Part shown: positions 56,149 through 64,000 of the stretch, piece after piece | Layout: every line of letters begins with the position of its first letter | How positions within the stretch are numbered: position 1 is the first letter of the stretch | Assembly (NCBI GenBank): GCA_028690215.1 | Contig: JAQVBQ010000001.1 | Location: 62,001-126,000 of the forward strand | Direction: 5' to 3' | From: Bacteroidales bacterium | GTDB lineage: Bacteria; Bacteroidota; Bacteroidia; Bacteroidales; UBA932 | DNA length: 64,000 nt | Position numbers and translations under genes: made by a program | Notes under the pieces: generated by a model | Told to the model about the DNA's origin: nothing | The model's database searches: none | Seen by the model: only the letters and a program-made list of their open reading frames with translations

Positions 56149-58305
56149 TTAATTGGTTAATCTATTGATTGTTCTTGTCAGTTCATTCTTAACTAGATCG
56201 TTTGTTTCAACTTTGGATTGTTCCTGACAGAATTTTATAATCTCGTCTCTCTTCCATGATTGTGTATACCAACCGAAAGCCTCTGCAAGTTGAACCTTAA
56301 GATCGTTGTCCTTTGATTCCTTGAAGAATTGGAAGAGGATATCCAGATTTGCTGTACTTGTAGAGTTACGAAGAGCTGAAATGGTGAATTTCTTCTCCTT
56401 TACCTTTGCTGAAGGGTCCATTAGCTCTTTATAATCCTCTGCCCTGCGATCATAAGTATACTCAAATCTCTTCTTATCTTCCACCTTTCGTTTATACCAC
56501 TCATAATTCTTTCCGGAAAGAGCCTTGTCTATGGCAGCAAGTGCGGCTTCTGCAGGATAGTTGTCCAGAGCTGATTTCAATTGAAACTCCACCCTCTTGC
56601 TTATACCCGGCTGAACATACAGTGAGACAATCAAATCCAGAAGCTCCGGCGAGAGACTGTTTGAAGCAGAAATGCAGGCCATCCTGCGCTGAAGTTCGTA
56701 GCTGTCCTGTAAACCGAGTTTTATTGATGGTATAAGGTTCTTATCATAGCTCTTGTTTATAAGGGTGAATGCTTCAAGCCTTACTACGCCTCTAGTCTCC
56801 TCCTTTTGAATCTGAAGAAGCTCATCGGTTGAGATCTTACCTGCCTGATAGAGCATTTTCATTGCAAGTGCCTTGAAGTCGGCATTTGAATCCTTCATGG
56901 CTTTTCTCCAGAACTTCTCATTTGAGCGTTCATTGACCATAGCCTCATTGACATTCTTCAGATCAGGTCTTGAAGTGGTAAAGTGGTATGTTGGATCACC
57001 AATAAGGTGAGACTCAAGAGTCATTTGACCCTTTGCCCAGTTACCGGCGCATACTCCGAGATCGAGAAGACCCATAAGCTGATTTGTCCAGGTATCCTGA
57101 AGTGTGTTTACAGTGTTTCCCTTTACGACAATTGTACGGCCCGGATTGAAGATATAGTGACCGCTGATATAATCATCCATATGGAATGATCCGTTGTAGC
57201 ATGCGTCAAATATTATCATACGGGCGTTTGAGACATATCCCTTCATGTCCGGCAGACTGGCATCCATTGCAACACCATTCAGGCTGTCCTTTTCCATTAT
57301 CTTAGGATCAAATGCGTTGTTCACCCATGATTCAGGAACTCCGTACTCTTTCATATAATACTCTTTGCTTGCAGTGGTATCTTTGGCTCCTCTGATTTTT
57401 GACCTGAAGAAATTTTTGGCAAGTTCGAGCCATTCAGAGGTATTAGATGTAATCGGAGAGCCATTGAAATATTGTGTCTCCTCAGAACCATGGTGATGCA
57501 GGATTGCAAGCCCTATCTCCTCTCTTGCAAGTTCGGCCATCAATCTGTATTTCACATAGTTGTCATATGTATAGTCTATATAGTTCAGCTTTCCGTCAGC
57601 TTTGAGAAGATGAGGGAATTGCTCTGTAAGGCTGAGCCTCTCGTCAGCTCTCGCTACCATACAATCAGAATTGTATCCGTGTCCGGCGAAATAGGTTATT
57701 GCACCAATTGAGCGTTGAGCATTTTTTTCTTTCACTACCTTTTCCAGATATTCACTTATAAGCTGATATTTGGTCTTACCCTCTACAACCGGGGCTTTTA
57801 TCCTGGCGCTATATATATCGCAGGTTATATGGTGAGGAGAATCGGGCCTGAGATTGTAATAAAAGTAGAGCTTGTTTGTTGTGTCTCGTTTCAGATAGTT
57901 GAACTTGAGATCGAAATCATCATAGAATCTGTCAGAAGGAATTGAAGACTCATTCCATGCCCTTTTCTGATCCATCTTGAATGCAGTTGTAAGATGTTGC
58001 GCATCACGGATCATAGGAACAGGTATATCACCTATCATGACAGCACCCTCAAGATTGTAAGCATCATATAGCTTCTTTAGTTCCATCCTGATTGAATCAG
58101 GACAATCCCATCTGTCAATTACAATGAATGTATTAAGGCCTTCAAGCTTGACAGCCTGAGAATAATTATCTATGGAGGTACGGCAATTCTCGTAGGTATT
58201 CTTATCTACGACGATTGCGAATGAGCGGGACTGAGGTCTGGCACTCATAGAAACTGTAATTACAGTCATAAGTGCCACAAGGAAAATTTTTGTGGTGAAT
58301 TTCAT
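56149..58305 (-). CDS. Secreted clan CD-like cysteine peptidase paralogue 3, with HEAT-like repeats
   Basis: A 718-aa paralogue of the proteins at 45963-48218 and 48227-50410, placed 20 nt before the TonB receptor gene. The signal peptide covers about residues 1-22. Presumed catalytic residues are His272 in LAILHHHGS and Cys369 in MIIFDACYNG; the first HG motif AGHGYNSD lies at 207-214. Family motifs AVMIGDIPVPMIRDAQHLTT, SDRFYDDFDLKFNY, GNTVNTLQD and ESHLIGDPTYHF are present. Residues from about 480 form HEAT-like repeats (LEAFTLINKSYD, LQRRMACISASNS). The three copies differ mainly in the segment between His and Cys (97, 101 and 120 residues). Confidence 0.75.
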   Translation of the reverse strand: MKFTTKIFLVALMTVITVSMSARPQSRSFAIVVDKNTYENCRTSIDNYSQAVKLEGLNTFIVIDRWDCPDSIRMELKKLYDAYNLEGAVMIGDIPVPMIRDAQHLTTAFKMDQKRAWNESSIPSDRFYDDFDLKFNYLKRDTTNKLYFYYNLRPDSPHHITCDIYSARIKAPVVEGKTKYQLISEYLEKVVKEKNAQRSIGAITYFAGHGYNSDCMVARADERLSLTEQFPHLLKADGKLNYIDYTYDNYVKYRLMAELAREEIGLAILHHHGSEETQYFNGSPITSNTSEWLELAKNFFRSKIRGAKDTTASKEYYMKEYGVPESWVNNAFDPKIMEKDSLNGVAMDASLPDMKGYVSNARMIIFDACYNGSFHMDDYISGHYIFNPGRTIVVKGNTVNTLQDTWTNQLMGLLDLGVCAGNWAKGQMTLESHLIGDPTYHFTTSRPDLKNVNEAMVNERSNEKFWRKAMKDSNADFKALAMKMLYQAGKISTDELLQIQKEETRGVVRLEAFTLINKSYDKNLIPSIKLGLQDSYELQRRMACISASNSLSPELLDLIVSLYVQPGISKRVEFQLKSALDNYPAEAALAAIDKALSGKNYEWYKRKVEDKKRFEYTYDRRAEDYKELMDPSAKVKEKKFTISALRNSTSTANLDILFQFFKESKDNDLKVQLAEAFGWYTQSWKRDEIIKFCQEQSKVETNDLVKNELTRTINRLTN

Positions 58306-58342
58306 ATTTGATACTTAAACAGTTGATTCTTAATTTGGGATA

Positions 58343-58356
58343 TTCCTTTTAAGGAA
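58343..58356. promoter_or_regulatory. Palindrome upstream of peptidase paralogue 3
   Basis: TTCCTTTTAAGGAA is a perfect 14-nt dyad 37 nt before the ATG at 58305, in the 96-nt gap after the Cys-rich gene. It may be an operator; no regulator can be assigned. Confidence 0.3.
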
Positions 58357-58401
58357 CACAATAAAATTTCAGAGGATAAGCTTGCCTTCCTCCGCATAAA
58401 A

Positions 58402-58845
58402 TCACAAAATCAATTGTTGGTGTTTTTTATACAACGAGCCCGTGACTCGACGGAACAGGGCTTGAAATGTTTTTATTGGAGGAGTTGGGACAGGTTGTAC
58501 CGTAATTAAATCCGGAAGCACCGGCATAATTGTGATAAATAGGTCCTGTACTATTTGAAAACCTCCGCCTGAATGATCTTGATCGGTATTAAGAATATAG
58601 AATATTACCTTACAACAGTCATCCTTACGGATCTCTTTCGACTTAAGATGCTTGCCACAACAAGGGCAAGAATGTCCAGGATCTTTGTGATGTTCAGCAT
58701 CTGTGCAGCTGCACTTTGTACTGATACCCCACAGAGCAATGCTGGAAGAGTGGTCACAATGGCAAGAGTAACGTCCTATACCCATAAGAGATATGACATA
58801 CATTGCCAATAATGCTGTTGTAACTATGGAGACTGTTGTACGCAA
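58402..58845 (-). CDS. Cys/His-rich small exported or membrane protein
   Basis: A protein of about 147 aa from a proposed TTG start at 58845 (an ATG at 58803 is the alternative). The frame is open to 58947, but that part crosses the cysS terminator and the promoter, so it is rejected. One hydrophobic segment (TTALLAMYVISLMGIG) precedes a metal-binding-type region: CHCDH, KCSCTDAEHH, HSCPCCGKH and DDCCK. This resembles small Cys-rich Bacteroidota proteins (HYC_CC_PP type) encoded beside TonB receptors, from memory. It lies 96 nt before peptidase paralogue 3 on the same strand and may be the first gene of the locus, hinting at a metal link. Confidence 0.6.
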   Translation of the reverse strand: MRTTVSIVTTALLAMYVISLMGIGRYSCHCDHSSSIALWGISTKCSCTDAEHHKDPGHSCPCCGKHLKSKEIRKDDCCKVIFYILNTDQDHSGGGFQIVQDLFITIMPVLPDLITVQPVPTPPIKTFQALFRRVTGSLYKKHQQLIL

Positions 58846-58868
58846 TTGAGTTCCGCTTTCTTCAAAAA

Positions 58869-58899
58869 CAAAAATATGAAAAAAGATTATAAAAACAAA
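58869..58899 (-). promoter_or_regulatory. Promoter at the head of the peptidase/TonB locus
   Basis: On the minus strand TTTG (58899 to 58896) is followed after 19 bp by TATTTTTG (58876 to 58869), a close match to the consensus. The -33 element abuts the cysS terminator hairpin. Transcription would start near 58862, before the Cys-rich gene. Confidence 0.65.
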
Positions 58900-58923
58900 G
58901 GGCACCTGCTGTTGCAGATGCCC
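58900..58923 (-). terminator. Intrinsic terminator downstream of cysS
   Basis: On the minus strand GGGCATCTGC pairs with GCAGGTGCCC (one G-T pair, 4-nt loop) and is followed by TTTGTTTTT. It lies about 150 nt after the cysS stop. Confidence 0.8.
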
Positions 58924-59069
58924 ATATTGTTTTAAACAAAATTGCACTTTTTGACTATTTTAAATCATATTCTGTTTTTATTCAACAATTCTTAAAATAT
59001 GAAGATAAAATTTCTTAAGTCTGGTGTTTATGCATAAATGAATGAAACTTTATCAAAAAAGTAAAATTT

Positions 59070-60536
59070 TTATAAATTCCACTCAGTCCCCTCTTTTGTA
59101 TCCTTGATTTCAATACCGAGTGCTTTGAGATCGTCCCTTATCTTGTCACTTTTTGCAAAATCCTTATTCTTCTTTGCATCAGTACGCATATCCAGAACCA
59201 TCCTTACCACTCCGTCAAGGACCTCAAGACTCTTATCATCGGCTTTCTCATCCTGAAGACCCAGGACCCCGGCAAGTAAATCTTCGAAAATAAAGAGAAG
59301 TCTCTCCTTATCCTCTTGGGTGATTGATATCTGTTTATCCTTTACCTGGTTTACTATCCTTACCGCTTCAAAAACATGCGAGATTGCTATAGGAGTATTC
59401 AAATCATCACACAATGCTTCATAGATGTTCTCCACAATCTGAGCCACTCCTGCATCGCCAGCAGTGTCGGACACCGGCAATCCCGCCACATCTTTTGAGG
59501 CTTGAAGAAGCTTTTTGAGACCTTTCTCGGAGGCTAGCAGAGCTTCATTACTAAAATCAAGAGTGCTTCTGTAATGAGCCTGAAGGATGAAGAACCTCAC
59601 TGTCATAGGGGTGTATGGCTGAATAATCATCTTATGGTTGCCGCTAAACAGCTCGTCCAATGTGATAAAGTTACCAAGGGATTTACCCATCTTCTGGCCA
59701 TTAATAGTTATCATATTGTTGTGCATCCAGTAGCGTACCCCGCTTTTCCCCCTACTGGCCGTGTTCTGTGCCATCTCACACTCATGGTGCGGAAACAGGA
59801 GATCCATTCCTCCACCATGGATATCAAACTCCTCACCCAGATATTTTGCACTCATTGCTGAACATTCGAGGTGCCAGCCGGGAAATCCGTCACTCCATGG
59901 TGATGGCCATTTCATAATATGCTCAGGTGATGCCTTCTTCCAAAGGGCGAAGTCAAACGATGACTTTTTATCGTCCTGTCCGTCCAAAGCTCTGGAGTTT
60001 GACTGAAGATCCTCAAGTTGTCTGCCGGATAAAACTCCATATTTGTATCGGCGGTTGTAACTCTCTACGTCGAAATAGACCGAGCCGTTGCTTTCATACG
60101 CAAATCCCTTGTCAAAAATATTTTTCACAAGAGCAATCTGCTCAATAATGTGGCCCGAAGCCCTGGGCTCAATATCAGGAGAGAGTGTGTTTAGCATTCT
60201 CATAGAGTCGTGATACCTGTTTGTGTAACGTTGCACAATCTCCATCGGCTCAAGCTGCTCAAGTTTGGCTTTCTTAGCTATTTTGTCATCTCCTTCATCG
60301 GCATCATTTTCAAGATGCCCCACATCTGTAATATTTCTTACATATCTGACTTTATATCCAAGATTCCTGAACAACCTGACAAGGACATCGTATGTTATCC
60401 CCGGTCTGGCATGACCCAAATGAGCATCCCCATACACTGTGGGACCACATACATATAACCCCACCATTCCCGGATGTATCGGCTCAAACTTCTCCTTTTT
60501 TCTCGAAAGTGAATTGTAAATAGTAAATTCTCTCAT
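59070..60536 (-). CDS. cysS: Cysteinyl-tRNA synthetase
   Basis: CysRS attaches cysteine to its tRNA. The 488 aa show the zinc and HIGH region [40 protein letters not shown] and the KMSKS-type loop [10 protein letters not shown]. The length is normal. A 10-bp inverted repeat lies directly before and into the start codon (60536-60561). It follows ssb on the same strand with a 39-nt gap. Confidence 0.97.
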   Translation of the reverse strand: MREFTIYNSLSRKKEKFEPIHPGMVGLYVCGPTVYGDAHLGHARPGITYDVLVRLFRNLGYKVRYVRNITDVGHLENDADEGDDKIAKKAKLEQLEPMEIVQRYTNRYHDSMRMLNTLSPDIEPRASGHIIEQIALVKNIFDKGFAYESNGSVYFDVESYNRRYKYGVLSGRQLEDLQSNSRALDGQDDKKSSFDFALWKKASPEHIMKWPSPWSDGFPGWHLECSAMSAKYLGEEFDIHGGGMDLLFPHHECEMAQNTASRGKSGVRYWMHNNMITINGQKMGKSLGNFITLDELFSGNHKMIIQPYTPMTVRFFILQAHYRSTLDFSNEALLASEKGLKKLLQASKDVAGLPVSDTAGDAGVAQIVENIYEALCDDLNTPIAISHVFEAVRIVNQVKDKQISITQEDKERLLFIFEDLLAGVLGLQDEKADDKSLEVLDGVVRMVLDMRTDAKKNKDFAKSDKIRDDLKALGIEIKDTKEGTEWNL

Positions 60537-60561
60537 TTTACGGTTATTTGAAACCGTAAAA
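60536..60561 (-). promoter_or_regulatory. Inverted repeat at the cysS start
   Basis: On the minus strand TTTTACGGTT, six bases, then AACCGTAAAA, whose last A belongs to the ATG of cysS. The 10-bp stem could hide the start region in the mRNA. No T run follows, so it is not a standard terminator. Confidence 0.5.
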
Positions 60562-60575
60562 TTACAACAAAATTT

Positions 60576-60920
60576 TTATTCCTTGCCCTCGTTGTCCAAC
60601 TGCTTGATATTTATTGCCACAATCTCGTATGTCTGCCTCTCTGTTCCACTCTTGGTCTGATATTGGACCGGTTTGATGCGCCCCACGACAAAAAGCCTGC
60701 TCCCCTTCCTGATCTGTGAAAAATCAGGCATGTTTCTGCCGCACCAGGCAATCACATTATGCCAGACTGTCTCCTCCTGTAGTTCTCCCTTCCTGTTCTT
60801 AAATGTCTCATTGGTTGCCAGAGACAGCTTCATAAAGCTGCCGCCATCTTCAAGGTCAATTATTTTAGGATCAAACCCCACATTGCCTCTCAACTCCACC
60901 CTGTTAACTGAATTTTCCAT
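60576..60920 (-). CDS. ssb: Single-stranded DNA-binding protein
   Basis: A 114-aa OB-fold protein that coats single-stranded DNA. It starts MENSVNRVELRGNVGFDPKI and contains SLATNETFKNRKGELQEETV, WHNVIAWCGRN and KGSRLFVVGRIKPVQYQTKS. It is short and ends NIKQLDNEGKE without the long disordered tail and acidic DDDIPF-type tip that binds partner proteins, so it may be an accessory SSB rather than the main one. Confidence 0.9.
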   Translation of the reverse strand: MENSVNRVELRGNVGFDPKIIDLEDGGSFMKLSLATNETFKNRKGELQEETVWHNVIAWCGRNMPDFSQIRKGSRLFVVGRIKPVQYQTKSGTERQTYEIVAINIKQLDNEGKE

Positions 60921-61129
60921 AATAGAATAATTTAAAATTTCACGGAACTAATTAAGAGAGAAAATAGTTGACTATTCATTTTTAAACGTTTATATCCACT
61001 TAATGTCAATGGTTTACGATTCTATAATTAATCTATATAACTAGTATAAGAAAAAGTAGAATTTTCATTAGGGTATTTTTCCAATTCTGAGTCTTATAAA
61101 TAGTAGATCATTATAACTTTAAACAAAAA

Positions 61130-61498
61130 ATGAGATTATGTATCGAGTGCGGGAGAGCACTAATCGGAAGAAGTGACAAGAAGTTCTGTTCTGAAATGTG
61201 CAGGAATTCTTTTCACAACAAGAAAAACAGAGGAGAGTCCGTAATACAGGTAACAAACCGCATACTTCTGAAAAATTACAGAATATTACAAGGATTCCTG
61301 TCCGGGAATGAGAGGGAGGCAACAATAATCCGTGTAAGGAGTGAAGGGTTTGATTTCAACCTCTTTACATCCGTCGAGTTCTCCCCTTCAGGAGAGCCCT
61401 GTTTTTATTGTTATGACACGGGATACGTGATTCTGAATGACTGCAGGATCAAAATCGTCTCTCCAACTAACTATTTTTCCTTACAATCAAAAATATAG
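61130..61498 (+). CDS. Small zinc-ribbon protein, unknown function
   Basis: A 122-aa protein with an N-terminal zinc ribbon: C-x2-C in MRLCIECGRALIGRSDKKFC and then CSEMC, giving four cysteines in the first 25 residues, followed by RNSFHNKKNR. The rest is a small alpha/beta domain with two further cysteines in CFYCYDTGYV. Similar N-termini occur in short Bacteroidota hypothetical proteins. It has no signal peptide, so a nucleic-acid-binding role is possible but not shown. It stands alone between ssb and the lipoprotein gene. Confidence 0.7.
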   Translation: MRLCIECGRALIGRSDKKFCSEMCRNSFHNKKNRGESVIQVTNRILLKNYRILQGFLSGNEREATIIRVRSEGFDFNLFTSVEFSPSGEPCFYCYDTGYVILNDCRIKIVSPTNYFSLQSKI

Positions 61499-61562
61499 CT
61501 ACATTTGAGATTAATTTCATCTGTTTAAAAAACGGTATAAAAACTACTTAATTAACTATATC

Positions 61563-62456
61563 ATGAAAAAATTATTCATCTTTTCTTTAATGGCGATGTT
61601 TGCCATCTCCCTGACATCATGTGTGGAGAGTTCAAGAAAATACAAAGCCCTTCAGGCGCAGATGGACTCACTGTCGGTATCTGCATCAGCAAAGAGCGCT
61701 GAATTTGAAGAGGTATTCGCAACCTTAAACGAGGTTGAGAATGGACTGAAATCTATCCGTGAAGCTGAAAATATACTTGTACTCCAATCTCAGAAAGGTG
61801 GAGCAGAAGTAAATGCCGGTTCAAGGGACCGTCTAATGTCCGACGTAACAGCTATTGGCGAGGCTATCTCAAACTACAAGAAGCAGATATCCAAGCTTAA
61901 AAATGACAACAGAATCAAGTCAGCTCAGTTTACAAAAAGGCTGAATGCCCTTACAGCAGAGCTTGAGAAAAAATCAGAGCTTATTGCAGACCTTGGAAGA
62001 CAACTTGAAGAGAGAGACAACCAGATCAAGGTGAAGACTCAACAGATTGCATCTCTGGATGAAACTGTAACCACACTTAAGAACGATGTTGCTACATTGA
62101 GCGCCGAAAGTTCATCTCAGAAAGAGACCATATCTACACAGGATGTTCAGATCAACACTGCATATTACATTGTCGGCACAAAGGCAGACCTTATTGCAGC
62201 TAATGTAATGTCAAAAGGTGGTCTTTTCAGATCTGCAAAGATCTCATATCAAGCAGAACAATCAGCTTTTGTTAAGATTGACATTCGCGAACTCTCAGAG
62301 ATCAACCTCAATGCCGGCAAGGCAAAGGTAATGTCACTCCATCCGACAGGCACATACTCTCTTGAAGAGGATGCATCAGGAATGCTCGTGCTCAAAATTA
62401 CAGATCCTAAAGCATTCTGGGAACAGACAAAATATCTAGTAATCCAAACTCAGTAG
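61563..62456 (+). CDS. Coiled-coil lipoprotein, unknown function
   Basis: A 297-aa lipoprotein: signal peptide with lipobox ISLTSC (Cys20). Residues about 25-195 form a long coiled coil (YKALQAQMDSLSVSASAKSA, RQLEERDNQIKVKTQQIAS), and the C-terminal 100 residues form a compact domain starting NTAYYIVGTKADLIAANVM. This architecture is common in Bacteroidota envelope lipoproteins; no reaction is known. It lies 3 nt before the M3 peptidase gene, so the two are probably co-transcribed. Confidence 0.78.
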   Translation: MKKLFIFSLMAMFAISLTSCVESSRKYKALQAQMDSLSVSASAKSAEFEEVFATLNEVENGLKSIREAENILVLQSQKGGAEVNAGSRDRLMSDVTAIGEAISNYKKQISKLKNDNRIKSAQFTKRLNALTAELEKKSELIADLGRQLEERDNQIKVKTQQIASLDETVTTLKNDVATLSAESSSQKETISTQDVQINTAYYIVGTKADLIAANVMSKGGLFRSAKISYQAEQSAFVKIDIRELSEINLNAGKAKVMSLHPTGTYSLEEDASGMLVLKITDPKAFWEQTKYLVIQTQ

Positions 62457-62459
62457 TAT

Positions 62460-64000
62460 ATGAACAAACTTGGAATAGTTCTAATCGGGGCCTCCCTGAT
62501 TGCTCTTAACGCTTGTAAACAAAAAATGACAGATAATCCTCTATTGGTCAAATCGGATAATCCTTATGGAGCTCCTGCATTCGACAAAATCAAGAACGAA
62601 CATTTCAAACCCGCCTTTGAGGCTGAAATGGCTGCCGGAAAGGCAAAGATTGACTCAATCGTAAACAACCCTGAGGCTCCTACTTTTGCCAATACTGTTG
62701 AGGCTTTGGAATTTGCCAGCCGCGGGCTAAACAATGTTGCCTCAATCTTCTTTGCACTCAACAGCTCCAACACTGACTCTGTAATGCAAAAGATTGCTCT
62801 TGAGGTATCTCCTATGCTTACAGACTTCAGCAACGACATTCTCCTGAACGAAAAACTCTTCAGCAGGATCAAAGCAGTTTATGAGGCAAAGGATTCTTCA
62901 AAGCTCAATCAGGAGCAGATGAGGCTTCTTGAGGAGACATACAAGGGATTCACCAGAAATGGTGCAAACCTGCCGGCAGATCAGAAGGCTCAACTCAAAC
63001 AGATTGACAACGAGCTTTCTCAGCTTGGACAAAAATTTGACCAGAATCTCCTTAGTGCAACCAACAAGTACTTCCTTCACATAACAGACAGCACACAACT
63101 TAAAGGATTACCTGAGTTTGTGATTGAAATGGGAGCCGCAGAGGCAAAACAACGCTCTTTGAAAGGATGGGTTTATACCCTTCAGTATCCAAGCTACGGA
63201 CCTTTCCTCCAATACAGCGAGAATCGTGAACTGAAGGAAAAAATCTGGAAAGAATCAAACAGGAAATCTTTCGGTGGCGAATTTGACAACCAGGAGGTTC
63301 TTAAGAAAATTGTCGACCTAAGGGCAAAAAGGGCTAAACTTCTTGGATTCAAGAACCATGCGGAATATGTCCTTGCAGAAAACATGGCTAAGAATCCGGA
63401 GACAGTCAATGCATTTTTAAGTAATCTGCTGGACAAGTCCCTCCCTTTTGCAAAGAAAGATCTTGCCAGCATTCAGGCTTATGCAAATGCCAATGGATTT
63501 GAAGGCAAGCTTATGCCTTGGGATTTCAGCTACTATTCCGAGAAATACAAAAATGAAAAGTATTCGTTGAATGACGAGCTCCTGAAACCTTATTTCAAGC
63601 TTGAAAATGTAGAGAACGCAGTCTTCAGCCTTGCTGATTCACTTTACGGGCTGAAATTCAAGAGGAACGACTCTATACCTGTATATCATCCCGACGTAAA
63701 GGCATTTGAAGTTTATGACGCTTCCGGTCGCTTTATGTCACTCCTATATGTTGACTACTTCCCACGTGAAAGCAAAAACAGCGGTGCATGGATGACAACC
63801 TTCAGGGATGAGTATATTATGGGTGGCGTTGAATACAGACCATTCGTAACCCTTGTGCTCAACTTTACAAAACCGACTGAAAGCAAACCGTCTCTCCTTA
63901 CATTCGATGAGGTTACCACACTTCTCCACGAATTCGGACATGCACTCCACGGAATGCTTGCGGAAGGCAGCTATCCAAGCCTTACAGGGACAAGTGTAAG
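62460..64000 (+). CDS. M3 family oligopeptidase, lipoprotein (cut by window edge)
   Basis: The first 513 codons of a Dcp-type (peptidyl-dipeptidase) M3 metallopeptidase, which cleaves short peptides. The ATG at 62460 starts MNKLGIVLIGASLIALNACK, a lipoprotein signal with Cys19. The mature part opens with NPYGAPAFDKIKNEHFKPAF, the family's start, and the zinc motif HEFGH lies near the right edge in LLHEFGHALHGMLAEGSYPS. The C-terminal part lies outside the window. It joins the M19, M20 and S9 genes in this window as a further peptide-degrading enzyme. Confidence 0.93.
   Translation, partial: MNKLGIVLIGASLIALNACKQKMTDNPLLVKSDNPYGAPAFDKIKNEHFKPAFEAEMAAGKAKIDSIVNNPEAPTFANTVEALEFASRGLNNVASIFFALNSSNTDSVMQKIALEVSPMLTDFSNDILLNEKLFSRIKAVYEAKDSSKLNQEQMRLLEETYKGFTRNGANLPADQKAQLKQIDNELSQLGQKFDQNLLSATNKYFLHITDSTQLKGLPEFVIEMGAAEAKQRSLKGWVYTLQYPSYGPFLQYSENRELKEKIWKESNRKSFGGEFDNQEVLKKIVDLRAKRAKLLGFKNHAEYVLAENMAKNPETVNAFLSNLLDKSLPFAKKDLASIQAYANANGFEGKLMPWDFSYYSEKYKNEKYSLNDELLKPYFKLENVENAVFSLADSLYGLKFKRNDSIPVYHPDVKAFEVYDASGRFMSLLYVDYFPRESKNSGAWMTTFRDEYIMGGVEYRPFVTLVLNFTKPTESKPSLLTFDEVTTLLHEFGHALHGMLAEGSYPSLTGTSV

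Noticed and set aside
45963-58305. Polysaccharide utilisation locus
   Set aside because: A SusC-like receptor is present, but there is no SusD and there are no glycoside hydrolases; the enzymes look like peptidases.
58846-58947. Upstream ATG for the Cys-rich protein
   Set aside because: The extra part spans the cysS terminator and the predicted promoter, so it would not be on the transcript.

Overview
The window is chromosomal DNA from a member of the Bacteroidota, most likely the order Bacteroidales. The evidence is family content (GSCFA, DUF4294, DUF3098, DUF4270, DUF4876 and DUF6850 proteins, TonB-dependent receptors, lipoproteins), promoters of the Bacteroidota type (TTTG about 19 bp before TAnnTTTG), A-rich leaders instead of Shine-Dalgarno sequences in front of ribosomal genes, and a zinc-free S14. 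The species cannot be named from the sequence. Layout from left to right: (1) 1-2614, plus strand: end of an LptF/LptG permease gene, fmt and a thiamine pyrophosphokinase gene. (2) 2674-12815: HU, a GSCFA protein and queG, a threonine-dehydrogenase-like epimerase, then a minus-strand run cutC, transglutaminase lipoprotein, nucleoside-type MFS permease, tgt, lptG. queG and tgt both serve queuosine modification of tRNA. (3) 12866-23747, minus strand: a ribosomal protein operon from rplP to rplQ that includes secY, map, infA and rpoA. It lacks the usual upstream genes rpsJ to rpsC and starts at its own strong promoter. (4) 23764-36097: envelope and metabolic genes (M19 dipeptidase, lpxH, uppP, ftsX, a GT5-domain protein, DUF4270, fabF, acpP, purN, M20 hydrolase) and a TonB receptor. 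(5) 36103-43147: a BlaI/BlaR1-like regulatory pair with three evenly spaced operators, then two S9 peptidases. (6) 43148-45962: an AT-rich accessory island with two ORFs, one carrying a HEPN-like motif and one SIR2-like. An attC-like site separates them. The island is flanked by two copies of a long-stem hairpin repeat whose stems differ but remain self-complementary. (7) 45912-58876, minus strand: a locus with three paralogous secreted proteins that look like clan CD cysteine peptidases with C-terminal HEAT-like repeats, together with a TonB receptor, a DUF4876 lipoprotein, a DUF6850-type outer membrane protein and a Cys/His-rich small protein. (8) 58900-64000: cysS, ssb, a small zinc-ribbon protein, a coiled-coil lipoprotein and the start of an M3 oligopeptidase gene. 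The strongest candidates for undescribed biology are regions 6 and 7. Region 6 looks like gene-cassette DNA carrying possible anti-phage genes and an unnamed hairpin repeat family. Region 7 looks like a coordinated cell-envelope system that pairs several peptidase-like proteins with a TonB uptake route. The split ribosomal operon and the triple BlaI operator are further points of interest.
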